A stretch of DNA of 44,821 nt from positions 1 to 44,821 of the forward strand of contig JAIBCG010000022.1 of NCBI GenBank assembly GCA_019694295.1, read 5' to 3'. Made by a program: the position numbers and the translations under genes. This stretch comes from Saprospiraceae bacterium. Its GTDB lineage: Bacteria; Bacteroidota; Bacteroidia; Chitinophagales; Saprospiraceae. Of this stretch, positions 1 through 7,672 are shown piece after piece; the stretch's first letter is position 1; each line of letters starts with the position of its first letter. A model generated the notes under the pieces. That model searched no databases. It saw nothing but the letters and a program-made list of their open reading frames with translations, and was not told where the DNA came from.

Positions 1-113
1 AAATCAAGCCCTAAAATATTTCTTTTCATTATGTTCCATTTTTTTGATGCCCATAAATATAGCAACAAAATACTTTAAAAGTCAACCGTACGGAAAAGAA
101 AAGTTAAACTCTC

Positions 114-144
114 TTGCTTTTTATGATGAAATCTTTTAATTTTG
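114..144 (+). promoter_or_regulatory. Bacteroidota-type promoter of the candidate small RNA
   Basis: TTG at 114-116, a 20-nt spacer, then TAATTTTG at 137-144, a full match to the TAnnTTTG -7 box. The expected transcription start is about 149-152. The spacing equals that of the promoter-like pair before the metal operon. The assignment rests on motif and spacing only. Confidence 0.5.
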
Positions 145-149
145 CATCA

Positions 150-234
150 AATGAAAGCAATTCACAATAAGGATTATTCCGTTGTGAAAACATTTGGGTT
201 GCTCCTTGTCCATAATCAGGGAGCATTTTTTTTT
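150..234 (+). ncRNA. Candidate structured small RNA (about 85 nt) with intrinsic terminator
   Basis: A promoter-like pair lies just upstream. The unit has two hairpins. Hairpin 1 pairs 161-168 with 181-188 (seven Watson-Crick pairs plus one G-U) and has a small inner GGA/TCC stem. Hairpin 2 pairs TGCTCCTTG (200-208) with CAGGGAGCA (217-225) around an 8-nt loop, and is followed by nine T residues (226-234), a textbook Rho-independent terminator. The hairpin 1 segment GATTAT (172-177) is complementary to ATAATC (212-217) in and beside loop 2, so a loop-loop contact is possible. A 41-codon reading frame (151-276) begins in this RNA, but its stop lies beyond the terminator, which argues against a translated product. 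I do not recognise a known RNA family. It could instead be the terminator of a gene left of the window. Confidence 0.5.
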
Positions 235-548
235 GCAGACCTTAATTTTTTTCCTGCCATACTCCTGCTTCTCTAAAAAAAATCCTTGCTTGTGGAACTT
301 ATTTCTGCTCCGCATTGTCATATTATCATATTTCTGCATACCAGCAGCCAAAACCGAAGATGCAAAACCGACAATGCCTGTCAGACGCGCAGTTTTGTAC
401 TGTATTTGATACATAATCATATCTGACTTTTTTCATTGCTTCATCATTATTACCCCGAAGTAATACTTACTGTGTAATACCATTATGGTTTACAGCATCT
501 ATTCTATTGCTAAAAACAAAAAAAACTGTAACTAAAAATTTTACAAAT
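235..548. other. Gene-poor stretch upstream of the VWA gene
   Basis: No reading frame here has recognisable protein features. The frames on both strands lack domain signatures and overlap each other and the small RNA unit. I found no clear TAnnTTTG box close to the VWA start at 549, so the VWA promoter is unassigned. Confidence 0.4.
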
Positions 549-1190
549 ATGAATGCAACCCCACATCAGGTACATAACCTGATCATTCTGGACGAAAGCG
601 GTTCTATGTACTCTATCCAATCTATCATCATGAGCGGATTCAATGAGCTGGTGCAGACCATCCAAGGCATCAGTAGAGAGTTCCCGGAACAGGAACATTT
701 CATCTCGTTTTTCACATTTAACAGCTTAGGCACCAAAATTCTGCATTTTGCCGATAAGGCCGATAAGCTACAGGCAATCAACAACGAGACTTACAAGCCT
801 GATGCTTCTACACCTTTGTTTGATGCTATGGGTCTTGCCCTTACTAAGATGGAGGATCACCTGAAAGGAAAAACTGACTACAATGTCTTGGTGACAATCC
901 TTACCGACGGTGAAGAAAATGCTTCACGTGAATACTCAGGCAACGACATCAAAAAACTTGTAGAAAGGCTGAAAGAAAACAAATGGACTTTCACCTACAT
1001 GGGTACGGATCATGATGTTGAAAAAATTGCTTCATCTCTTGCCATCAACAACACGCTGGCATTTGCCAAAACAAGTGAAGGCATCTCAACTATGTTTGCC
1101 GAAGAAAAGATGGCCAGAAGGAATTTTAGCAATAAATTAAGCAAAGACTTAGACCCGACATTCTCTGATTATTTTTCAAAAAAGAAATAG
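549..1190 (+). CDS. VWA domain protein
   Basis: A 213-residue protein consisting almost entirely of one von Willebrand factor A domain. The MIDAS metal site is visible: D15-E-S-G-S19 near the N-terminus (DxSxS), a Thr in DASTPLFDAM about 85 residues later, and the Asp of ILTDGEENAS further on. There is no signal peptide or membrane segment, so it should be cytoplasmic. I chose ATG 549 over an in-frame TTG at 507, because the extra 14 residues are Lys/Thr-rich and precede the conserved start of the domain. VWA proteins usually mediate protein-protein contacts, often beside a MoxR-type ATPase or toxic-metal resistance genes, but neither is adjacent. The biological role is unknown. The domain call is strong. 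Confidence 0.85.
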   Translation: MNATPHQVHNLIILDESGSMYSIQSIIMSGFNELVQTIQGISREFPEQEHFISFFTFNSLGTKILHFADKADKLQAINNETYKPDASTPLFDAMGLALTKMEDHLKGKTDYNVLVTILTDGEENASREYSGNDIKKLVERLKENKWTFTYMGTDHDVEKIASSLAINNTLAFAKTSEGISTMFAEEKMARRNFSNKLSKDLDPTFSDYFSKKK

Positions 1191-1223
1191 TACATTACGT
1201 AGTATGTTGGCAGGATACAGGTA

Positions 1224-1253
1224 CCCCTGACTGGAGTTGTCATCTGTCAGGGG
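1224..1253 (+). terminator. Hairpin downstream of the VWA gene, possible terminator
   Basis: CCCCTGAC (1224-1231) pairs perfectly with GTCAGGGG (1246-1253) across a 14-nt loop, 33 nt after the VWA stop codon. No T-tract follows, so it may be an RNA-stabilising 3' hairpin or a factor-assisted terminator. Confidence 0.35.
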
Positions 1254-1458
1254 CATTCTGTCTGGCATATTCAGATGTTTGTCAGGAAGATGATGGCATT
1301 CAGCTGACTATATAATGTTTATTCTGTATCTGCACAATACATTTTTAGCCCGATAAGCCCGGCTTAGAAATTATTCTCTTTTACTACAAATAGTTATAAG
1401 CTCCATTACTCTGCGTCGGCTTAAACCCGGAAAAATGGTGGGCTATACTTGTTTTGCA

Positions 1459-2004
1459 TTATTCGGGCGAGCAGGAAGTACAGTTTTGTTTCTGCAGTAC
1501 AAACCAGTCTGTAGGGTCGCCATCGTAGTCAAATCTTTCTTTATATTCAAAACCAAGTTTTGTCAATACTCTCTTAGAGTTGTCGTTGTCGGGATGGGTA
1601 ATAGCATAGATTGTTTCTAAACCCAAAATGTTAAAGCCATATTTGAGAACAGCTCCTGCAGATTCTGTTGCAAATCCTTTGCCCCAATGCTTTTGCTTGA
1701 ATCTGTACCCAAGTTCATAGATATTGCAGTGGTTATTGATAGGTTCATTAAAATATTTCAAACCTGCCCACCCAATACATTCATTGTTCTCTTTATCAAT
1801 AACTGCCCATCTTGCTATGCCGAATGCCCTGTATTGCTCTTTGAGCATACTGATGACTCTACTTATCTCATCTCTTGTTTGAACCGGTTTGTTTTCGATG
1901 TACCGATGTACAGCAGGGTCAGCATCCATTTCGAATAAGTCTTCAACATCGTCATGTTCGAGTTCGCGTAGGTACAATCTTGGCGTAGTGACAATTATTT
2001 TCAT
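1459..2004 (-). CDS. GNAT family N-acetyltransferase (RimJ/RimL-like)
   Basis: A 181-residue acetyl-CoA-dependent N-acetyltransferase of the RimJ/RimL type. It opens with the typical PRLYLREL strand, and the acetyl-CoA pyrophosphate loop is visible as KHWGKGFATE at about residues 109-118. It is followed by ETIYAITHPDNDNSKRVLTK, the usual motif of this subfamily in which the Asn and Ser-Lys lie near the cofactor. Length is normal for the family. The gene lies 55 bases downstream of the ABC-2 permease in the same direction, so it may be read through from that operon or have its own start. The substrate (ribosomal protein N-terminus, small amine or antibiotic) cannot be told from sequence. Confidence 0.85.
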   Translation of the reverse strand: MKIIVTTPRLYLRELEHDDVEDLFEMDADPAVHRYIENKPVQTRDEISRVISMLKEQYRAFGIARWAVIDKENNECIGWAGLKYFNEPINNHCNIYELGYRFKQKHWGKGFATESAGAVLKYGFNILGLETIYAITHPDNDNSKRVLTKLGFEYKERFDYDGDPTDWFVLQKQNCTSCSPE

Positions 2005-2059
2005 TTTAATTTTTTTATTTTCGGCTTACTTTCGTCTGCAAGATTAAGCATTCGCGGAT

Positions 2060-3340
2060 TTAAAAAAAATTGCCTCGGCTGAGCTTCAGAATATTTTTTC
2101 TGAACATGATAACTGCCAGTGCATTCAATATAAGGCCAATGAATACTAATACTACGATTTTTTTCAAAAAAGATGGGTCAGTTATGGATAGATTACGCCA
2201 AAAAACATCATAAAAACTCTGTATGCTCCAATAATTGACCGATAATACAGCAGCTTTTTGCATAAGTGCCGGCATAAAGAACAGGGGCATCATGCTACCA
2301 CCTATGGCACTCATAACGAGTACTACCATGGTAGATAGGCCTTGCACCTGCTGGCGAGTTTTGGCAAATGAAGCAAGGAAAACTCCAAATGCACTACAAG
2401 CAAAAGCAGTAGCAGCTATCGTTATAAGTGTGCCGGGCAAATGCTCTGTAAGGCTGAGCCCAAAACACAGCGCAGCAAACACAAACATAACCAACAGCTG
2501 GAGAATAGAGATGACATTGGCCGAAATCATCTTACCAAAAAGTATATTCAACGGATTGATGGGCGCGTATAAGAGCCTCTTTAATGTCCCTTCCTGCTTT
2601 TCGTCTAACAATCCAGACCCGATACCAACTACCGAGAACAACAGCATCATCACTGCAGTACCTGCTACTGCCTGAATGAGGCCAAGCTCATTGTCATTGT
2701 TGGCGGCTATTAGTTTGGTCATCTTGATATTGCCACCCAGAAAATCAGCTGCCGAACCACCTGAAGAGTTGCTTCTGGACATGGCGGCAGAAAGATCATC
2801 AAACAGTTTATCTGACCTCTCCTTGATGATGGCTCGTTCTGTATTGTCCTTTGTACCTGCCATGTTATTGAATCTGTTCGCCATGGTAGTCTTTGGATCG
2901 CCAAGGCTGAATGGCATCATAGCTATGGTAGGAATGAGTGATTGTTGGAGCAATCCGACCTCAGTTTCCTTTGCTTCATCATACTGGAGCTCCAGTGGTG
3001 GATTATACCCGGCATTGACAGAATCTGCAAATCCTTTTTTGAATATCAATACGAATGATTCTTTGCCTTTCTTGATGTTATCCTGTGCAATACTTAACTC
3101 AGTGGGCTTTATTTCAAGGCCTTTGAGCGAATCAAAAAGCACAGCTGCCTTCTTCGAAGTTTGGGTTTGGTCAAGATCGCTAATCTGTAGTGAAATTCTT
3201 GAATCGCCGCTTCCACCACCTATACCACCGAAGGCAAATGCGAAGAGCGTTATGAGCACAATGGGCAGCAGAAATGTTAGCAGCATGGTACGCTTTTGCT
3301 TAAAAAACTGCATCAGGTCTTTTATGGCTATTTTTATCAT
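2060..3340 (-). CDS. ABC-2 type exporter permease
   Basis: A 426-residue membrane subunit of an ABC-2 exporter. One membrane segment lies near the N-terminus (about residues 18-38), followed by a long extracytoplasmic domain (about 40-220) and a C-terminal block of about five membrane segments (about 225-410), the layout of the ABC2_membrane_3/YhgE-like group. The motif LLDEKQEGTLKRLLYAPI near residue 250 is the conserved cytoplasmic coupling region of these permeases. The start lies 2 bases after the ATPase stop, so the two are translationally linked and almost certainly form one transporter. The extracytoplasmic domain is rich in Gly/Ser near its end. The cargo (drug, lipid or polysaccharide) is not deducible. 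Confidence 0.9.
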   Translation of the reverse strand: MIKIAIKDLMQFFKQKRTMLLTFLLPIVLITLFAFAFGGIGGGSGDSRISLQISDLDQTQTSKKAAVLFDSLKGLEIKPTELSIAQDNIKKGKESFVLIFKKGFADSVNAGYNPPLELQYDEAKETEVGLLQQSLIPTIAMMPFSLGDPKTTMANRFNNMAGTKDNTERAIIKERSDKLFDDLSAAMSRSNSSGGSAADFLGGNIKMTKLIAANNDNELGLIQAVAGTAVMMLLFSVVGIGSGLLDEKQEGTLKRLLYAPINPLNILFGKMISANVISILQLLVMFVFAALCFGLSLTEHLPGTLITIAATAFACSAFGVFLASFAKTRQQVQGLSTMVVLVMSAIGGSMMPLFFMPALMQKAAVLSVNYWSIQSFYDVFWRNLSITDPSFLKKIVVLVFIGLILNALAVIMFRKNILKLSRGNFF

Positions 3341-3342
3341 GG

Positions 3343-4266
3343 TCAGTCTCTTAATTGTCTTCCGGTCAGGTTAAGAAAAATGGTTTCGAGGTTTGTCTTC
3401 TGTATTTCTATACTCCGGATGTCTGTTTCAGCTTCACTGCATTTTCTGATGATGAGCGGAAGGTCAGTTTTTACATCTTGTGAATAAAAATAAAGATTCA
3501 TGTCTGCCATCTTCGAATCGGGCCAGAATGTCTGCAAAGCACTGATTTGGCGTTCGTCGGCATGATTGAGTGTGATGGCTATGGCATCTTTTGCTCCATT
3601 GTCATTCCTTAGTTCATCAAGCTTGCCCTGTGCTATAATCTGCCCATGGTCGATGATGCCTATGCGGTCGCAAAAACGTTCGGCTTCTTCCATATAATGC
3701 GTTGTATAAATGATGGTCATCCCATTGTGGTGCAGTTTTTCGAGCACTTCGAATATCAGGTTGCGGCTCTGTGGATCGATGCCCACCGTGGGTTCGTCCA
3801 TAAACAGAACCTTAGGCCGGTGCAATAATGCTGCCGCTATATTGATACGGCGTTTCATACCACCAGAGTAGCTGCTTACCTTATCGTTTGCCCTATCCGA
3901 CAGGCCGACCATTTGCAGGAGTTCTTTGGCACGTCTTTTTAGCTCATTATCAGGCACACCATAGAGTCCGCCCCAGAATATCAGGTTTTCCATTGCCGAA
4001 AAATCACTGTACAGTGCTATTTCCTGTGGCACTACACCAATTATCTGTTTACTCTCGCGGCTATGTGTGTAGATATTCTTACCATTGATGCTCACTTCTC
4101 CACCATCCGGCACGAGTATGGAGCTTATAATGGAGATGGTGGTCGTTTTGCCAGCACCGTTGGGCCCGAGCAGACCGTAGAATTCACCTTCATCGATAGA
4201 AAATGATATTCCCTTGAGTGCTTCGAGCTTACCGTAATTTTTCCTTAGGTTTCTTACTTCTATCAT
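3343..4266 (-). CDS. ABC-2 type exporter ATP-binding protein
   Basis: A 307-residue ATPase that powers the permease encoded directly downstream. Walker A is GPNGAGKTT at about 34-42, the ABC signature is YSGGMKRR at about 138-145, Walker B is VLFMDEPTVGID at about 158-169, and the switch His sits in IYTTHYMEEAE. The remaining C-terminal 90 residues form the extension common in CcmA/DrrA-type ATPases of drug and lipid exporters. The start ATG follows an AT-rich leader without a Shine-Dalgarno sequence. It lies 57 bases after a VOC gene in the same direction. Function as an export ATPase is secure, cargo unknown. Confidence 0.92.
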   Translation of the reverse strand: MIEVRNLRKNYGKLEALKGISFSIDEGEFYGLLGPNGAGKTTTISIISSILVPDGGEVSINGKNIYTHSRESKQIIGVVPQEIALYSDFSAMENLIFWGGLYGVPDNELKRRAKELLQMVGLSDRANDKVSSYSGGMKRRINIAAALLHRPKVLFMDEPTVGIDPQSRNLIFEVLEKLHHNGMTIIYTTHYMEEAERFCDRIGIIDHGQIIAQGKLDELRNDNGAKDAIAITLNHADERQISALQTFWPDSKMADMNLYFYSQDVKTDLPLIIRKCSEAETDIRSIEIQKTNLETIFLNLTGRQLRD

Positions 4267-4323
4267 TCACTGTGTTGGTTGAATACTTATATAAATAAAT
4301 GCTGTGACAATGGCCGTGCAATA

Positions 4324-4881
4324 TCATTTGGTCGTCTTCGTTCCAAGTTTTGTCAGTACGCTGTCCACCGGTTCCCATAGTTCAATTTTATTGCCCTCTG
4401 CATCCATAATATGGACGAATTTTCCGTACTCGAATGTCTCGATGCTGTCCACGACAGTGACACCATCAGCCTTGAGTTTAGCTACCAGGCCTTCTATATT
4501 CTGCACGCGGTAGTTGATCATAAATTCTTTCTTTGAAGGCGCAAAATAGTCACTGCCTTTTTTGAAAGGACTCCACTGCAGGTAGTTGATTTCTTCCGGG
4601 CGATGTGCATTCCTAAACTCAAATGATGAGCCCCACTCATTCACTTCAAGACCCAGATGCTTTGCATACCAATTTCTGGTTGTTTCAGGATTTTCGGAGA
4701 AAAAGAATATGCCACCAATGCCGGTTACTTTTGGTGTAGTTTGATCTTCTGAAGGAATATTTTCCATATTTATATTATTTTTTGTCAGAGATGTATGGGA
4801 GGTGAATGTGCAAGCTGAAATGGATACTGCTACGAAGCTACAGACAACCCAGATCAGGGAATTCTTTATATTTTTCATCAT
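4324..4881 (-). CDS. VOC family (glyoxalase-fold) protein with lipoprotein signal
   Basis: A 185-residue protein. Residues ~50-175 form a single VOC/glyoxalase-fold unit (GIGGIFFFSENPETTRNWYA at the start, then HIMDAEGNKIELWEP at the end), as in small bleomycin-resistance or dioxygenase-like proteins. Unusually, the first 24 residues form a hydrophobic segment ending in the lipobox-like VSISAC, suggesting a lipid-anchored protein outside the cytoplasm. An internal Met at residue 39 (MENIPSEDQ) would instead give a normal cytoplasmic VOC protein, and this alternative start cannot be excluded. The nucleotides before the first ATG do not decide the matter. Glu in KIELWEP is a usual metal ligand of the fold. 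Substrate unknown. Confidence 0.8.
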   Translation of the reverse strand: MMKNIKNSLIWVVCSFVAVSISACTFTSHTSLTKNNINMENIPSEDQTTPKVTGIGGIFFFSENPETTRNWYAKHLGLEVNEWGSSFEFRNAHRPEEINYLQWSPFKKGSDYFAPSKKEFMINYRVQNIEGLVAKLKADGVTVVDSIETFEYGKFVHIMDAEGNKIELWEPVDSVLTKLGTKTTK

Positions 4882-5014
4882 TCTTAGGGCGAATACTTAA
4901 ATTTTTCAATAAAAATAATGGCTACGAAACGCAATTTGTAACACAACAATCTTATTTCTACAGAATTCTAATATAAACCATCCTGACATCAAGCCGTGAA
5001 TACAATATGCGCGT

Positions 5015-5440
5015 TTATTTCCGCGGGTCGTAGTCAATGGTCCATTCGATACCATATCGATCTCTGAACATGGCAAAATACCCTCCCCAAGGGCTATCAC
5101 CGATGGGCATTTCTATATCAGCACCTACTGTGAGTCCGGCGTAAATTTGGTCGGCTTCTTCGCGGCTACTAACACTCACAGCTATCTTGCTGCGGTTTTC
5201 GTGTTCATTTACCCGGCCCATCATCTCCGGCACATCATTAGCAAGTAGTTCATTGCCGCCTATTGGCAAGGCAATGTGCATGATCTTATTGGCCTCGTGC
5301 TCCGGTACATCAAAGCCCGGTATTTCCATATCCTTAAACCTCACTAAAGCGCTGAACTCTCCACCAAAAACTGATTTATAAAAATTAAAGGCCTCTTCAG
5401 CATTACCGTTAAAATTGATGTATGGATTGATTTTTACCAT
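5015..5440 (-). CDS. PhnB-like VOC family protein
   Basis: A 141-residue cytoplasmic protein of the PhnB-like branch of the VOC superfamily (often labelled 3-demethylubiquinone methyltransferase-like, a name with little support). The family opening INPYINFNGNAEEAFNFYKS is present, then FGGEFSAL, HIALPIGGNELLANDVPE, and the ending WGGYFAMFRDRYGIEWTIDY. Length is typical of the whole family, so it is complete. It lies between an SRPBCC gene and another VOC gene on the same strand, in a run of small ligand-binding proteins. The enzymatic activity, if any, is unknown. Confidence 0.88.
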   Translation of the reverse strand: MVKINPYINFNGNAEEAFNFYKSVFGGEFSALVRFKDMEIPGFDVPEHEANKIMHIALPIGGNELLANDVPEMMGRVNEHENRSKIAVSVSSREEADQIYAGLTVGADIEMPIGDSPWGGYFAMFRDRYGIEWTIDYDPRK

Positions 5441-5537
5441 CGTAGATTATGATTGTTGTTAATGAATTCTGTTAACGTGCTGAACATTAATTTCCCCCAA
5501 AAAAGCAGCCTTTATGCAAGTAAACTAGACCAAGGGT

Positions 5538-5954
5538 TCAGTTTGCTTCAACATACTTTTTAAAATTATTGAGTATGGCCTGCCACCCTGCCTGCTGCAT
5601 TTCTACCGGATTCATACTTTCAGCATCAAAGACTGTTGTCACATTTGTTGCGCCATTATCTGCTTCAAATGTTGTAGTCACCTTTCTGCCATCGGGCATG
5701 GTGTAGCTAATTTTATTGTGTTCGACTATCTCATCATATATTGCTTCGAAGTCAAAACCGAAGCTACCGTCACGTGCCTCCATTCTGGCAGTATATTTAC
5801 CACCAACGGTTAACTCATTGGATGCTGAGGGGCAGTACCAGTCTTCGGATGCAAAATTCCACTTCGTTATGTGTTCCGGTTGTGTCCAACAGTGCCACAC
5901 TTTTTTGATATCAGAGGCTATCCAGGCATCTATTTTTACTGAAGTTCTTACCAT
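5538..5954 (-). CDS. SRPBCC / AHSA1 domain protein
   Basis: A 138-residue START-like (SRPBCC) protein of the Aha1 C-terminal-like group. Characteristic pieces are VKIDAWIASDIKKVWHCWTQ near the N-terminus, GGKYTARMEARDG in the middle and MQQAGWQAILNNFKKYVE at the end. The fold makes a hydrophobic cavity, and the ligand is unknown. I use the ATG at 5954 because the 15 extra residues in the longer frame (start 5999) are Asn/Lys-rich and outside the conserved fold, whereas MVRTSVKIDAWI is the usual start. It sits 97 bases upstream of the PhnB-like gene in the same direction, and genes of these two families are often found together in Bacteroidota. Confidence 0.85.
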   Translation of the reverse strand: MVRTSVKIDAWIASDIKKVWHCWTQPEHITKWNFASEDWYCPSASNELTVGGKYTARMEARDGSFGFDFEAIYDEIVEHNKISYTMPDGRKVTTTFEADNGATNVTTVFDAESMNPVEMQQAGWQAILNNFKKYVEAN

Positions 5955-6055
5955 TTTATAATTGTGTTTGTTTTTGTTTGAAATTGGGTTTACTACCATT
6001 CATCAAGATAGAGGCTGATGATTGAAATATTCAGCGTATTTCAGTATCAATAAGA

Positions 6056-6595
6056 CTATTTTTCAAGTACTTTTTTAAGATTTTCAAGGCCGGTCTGCAG
6101 ATCGCCGCCTACAGCTTTTTCCATATCCATGAACAGGTTCATCACATTCATCGGATAAGGGAAGGCACCTGTAAAGCCCCACTTGACATTCGTGGTGCTG
6201 TCATTCACAGCCTCTGTTACCAAATAGGCATCGTCATGCGCTTCGAATGGTTTGGTGAATCTGAGTGCCAGATCTATTCTTTCGCCTTCTATGATTTTTT
6301 TGATTTCCTGCTCACCAGCTCCTACATTTTCCTGTTTGCTGTCCCAGGCAGATACGAATCCGACAGTGCCATCCGTGCCGCGATAAGTTTTGGTCATGTT
6401 GGGGTCCATCATTGCCCACTTACTGTAGTTGTCTTGATTCTTTAGCAGTTTGATATAATCGAATACCGTCTGTTTTGGCTTATTGATGACTATCTGCTTT
6501 TCTACCGCATAATCTTTTTTAATAAATAATGCAGCGAGCAGTACAGCAGCTATTAGCATAGCAATAGCGATGAGAATCTTCTTAAGGATATTCAT
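6056..6595 (-). CDS. Membrane-anchored SRPBCC (polyketide cyclase-like) protein
   Basis: A 179-residue protein with one N-terminal membrane anchor (about residues 7-26, IAIAMLIAAVLLAALFI) followed by a SRPBCC/polyketide-cyclase-like domain (VEKQIVINKPKQTVFDYIKL through WGFTGAFPYPMNVMNLFMD). This matches the widespread bacterial group of membrane-tethered START-like proteins. No catalytic residues are recognisable, and the fold usually binds hydrophobic molecules. It lies in the same direction as the AHSA1-like gene, about 100 bases upstream. Family call good, function unknown. Confidence 0.82.
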   Translation of the reverse strand: MNILKKILIAIAMLIAAVLLAALFIKKDYAVEKQIVINKPKQTVFDYIKLLKNQDNYSKWAMMDPNMTKTYRGTDGTVGFVSAWDSKQENVGAGEQEIKKIIEGERIDLALRFTKPFEAHDDAYLVTEAVNDSTTNVKWGFTGAFPYPMNVMNLFMDMEKAVGGDLQTGLENLKKVLEK

Positions 6596-6750
6596 ATTGT
6601 TGGTTTTAAATGATTAATCGGTAAAATTAATAATTTTTCCAAACCAACAAAATTTTTATCTGCAATATTTTAGTACAGTCAAAATAGAATTAGGTTAATT
6701 CTGTGTAAATATTCGTCAATATCAGGTACTGACAAGGCGCACACGTAACA

Positions 6751-6780
6751 AAAAAAGGGAAAGCGCCGGCCTTCCCTTTT
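6751..6780 (-). terminator. Intrinsic terminator of the YceI gene
   Basis: Read on the minus strand, AAAAGGGAA and TTCCCTTTT arms (plus-strand 6772-6780 and 6753-6761) flank a GC-rich core and end in a T-tract, 26 bases after the YceI stop codon. It separates YceI from the SRPBCC gene. Confidence 0.7.
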
Positions 6781-6806
6781 ATAGAATTATATTGTGTCCA
6801 TTAGAT

Positions 6807-7436
6807 TTAGGCGTATGCTACGATGTTGATCTTGAAGTTGATTTCCTTTGATATAAGGTCATCGGCCATACCAGTGTAAGTAATTCCCCAGTCCTCTCTA
6901 GCAATATTGAAATCAGCCTTTATCTGTACTTTCTTGTCACCAGCCTCTACTACATCAGCATTGAAAGTAATATTTTTCGAAACACCTCTTATCACAAGGT
7001 TACCAGACACTACTACCTGATTCGGACTGCTGCCCGGCTTTACTCCGGTTATCTGAAATGTAGCTTCCGGATGTTTTTCGATATCAAAGAAGTCAGCTCC
7101 CTTAAGGTGTGTTACTAGTTTAGTATTCCACTCGCCCTGAAGGTCTTCGTTCACTAAGGTGCCCATATCAGCTGCGAATTCGCCACCGGTGAGTTGATTA
7201 CCTGACATCTGTACTTTGCCTGACTTAAACTGAACCGTACCATGGTGTGTAGCGGATACTTTGCGACCTTCCCAGCGTAGAGTTGATTCCTGTGGATTTA
7301 GTGTGTAGGCCATTCCGCTAGCATCAGATGGTGCCTGCTGTGCTTCAGTAGTAGCAGCCTTATCGCCCTGCGGATTGTCAACGCATGATGTAAGAAAAAG
7401 ACCCGATACAGCAAATAATAAAACTAATTTTTTCAT
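6807..7436 (-). CDS. YceI-like lipoprotein
   Basis: A 209-residue protein with a lipoprotein signal (LFLTSC, acylated Cys at residue 18) followed by a linker rich in Ala, Gln and Ser and a YceI domain from about residue 43. YceI domains are lipocalin-like barrels that bind isoprenoid chains. Visible family features are YTLNPQESTLRWEGRK, HHGTVQFKSGKVQMSGNQL, GADFFDIEKHPEATFQITG and AREDWGITY near the end. It should be anchored in the periplasm or at the outer membrane. It has its own promoter box and terminator, so it appears monocistronic. The ligand is not deducible, and YceI lipoproteins in this phylum are often stress-related. Confidence 0.9.
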   Translation of the reverse strand: MKKLVLLFAVSGLFLTSCVDNPQGDKAATTEAQQAPSDASGMAYTLNPQESTLRWEGRKVSATHHGTVQFKSGKVQMSGNQLTGGEFAADMGTLVNEDLQGEWNTKLVTHLKGADFFDIEKHPEATFQITGVKPGSSPNQVVVSGNLVIRGVSKNITFNADVVEAGDKKVQIKADFNIAREDWGITYTGMADDLISKEINFKINIVAYA

Positions 7437-7478
7437 CTTTCGTGTTTATTGTTTTATGGTTGATTAAATAATTTACTG

Positions 7479-7486
7479 CAAAGTTA
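7479..7486 (-). promoter_or_regulatory. -7 promoter box of the YceI gene
   Basis: The minus strand reads TAACTTTG, a full TAnnTTTG match, giving a leader of roughly 35-40 nt before the YceI ATG. A TTTTG lies only 8 nt upstream, so a properly spaced -33 element is not evident. Confidence 0.5.
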
Positions 7487-7596
7487 GGCCGATACAAAAG
7501 TGTTTTTGCTTAATCTACTTTAAGAAAACCGGACATTTGACCAAATTAATGTTAAATAGTGTTAAATAAGCCATCATATTATAGAAAAATATTTCT

Positions 7597-7604
7597 TATC
7601 TTTG
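7597..7604 (+). promoter_or_regulatory. -7 promoter box of the acyltransferase gene
   Basis: TATCTTTG matches TAnnTTTG, 68 nt before the acyltransferase ATG. No TTTG or TTG at the expected upstream spacing was seen, so support is limited to the -7 element. Confidence 0.4.
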
Positions 7605-7672
7605 GAAATATGTATAGTACCGGCCGGATTCGTTTTGACATAATAATTATGACAATCCAATAAAACCACAAC

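Noticed and set aside
151..276. A 41-codon ORF starting 6 bases after a promoter box
   Set aside because: Its stop codon lies beyond a strong terminator with nine T residues, and its residues show no protein signature. The RNA structure explains the segment better.
136..420. 94-residue minus-strand frame in the first 500 bases
   Set aside because: No domain, no start context, low-complexity Lys/Cys runs, and it lies opposite the small RNA unit.
2676..3374. 232-residue frame opposite the ABC-2 permease
   Set aside because: It is an antisense shadow of the permease, which has clear family motifs and a partner ATPase.
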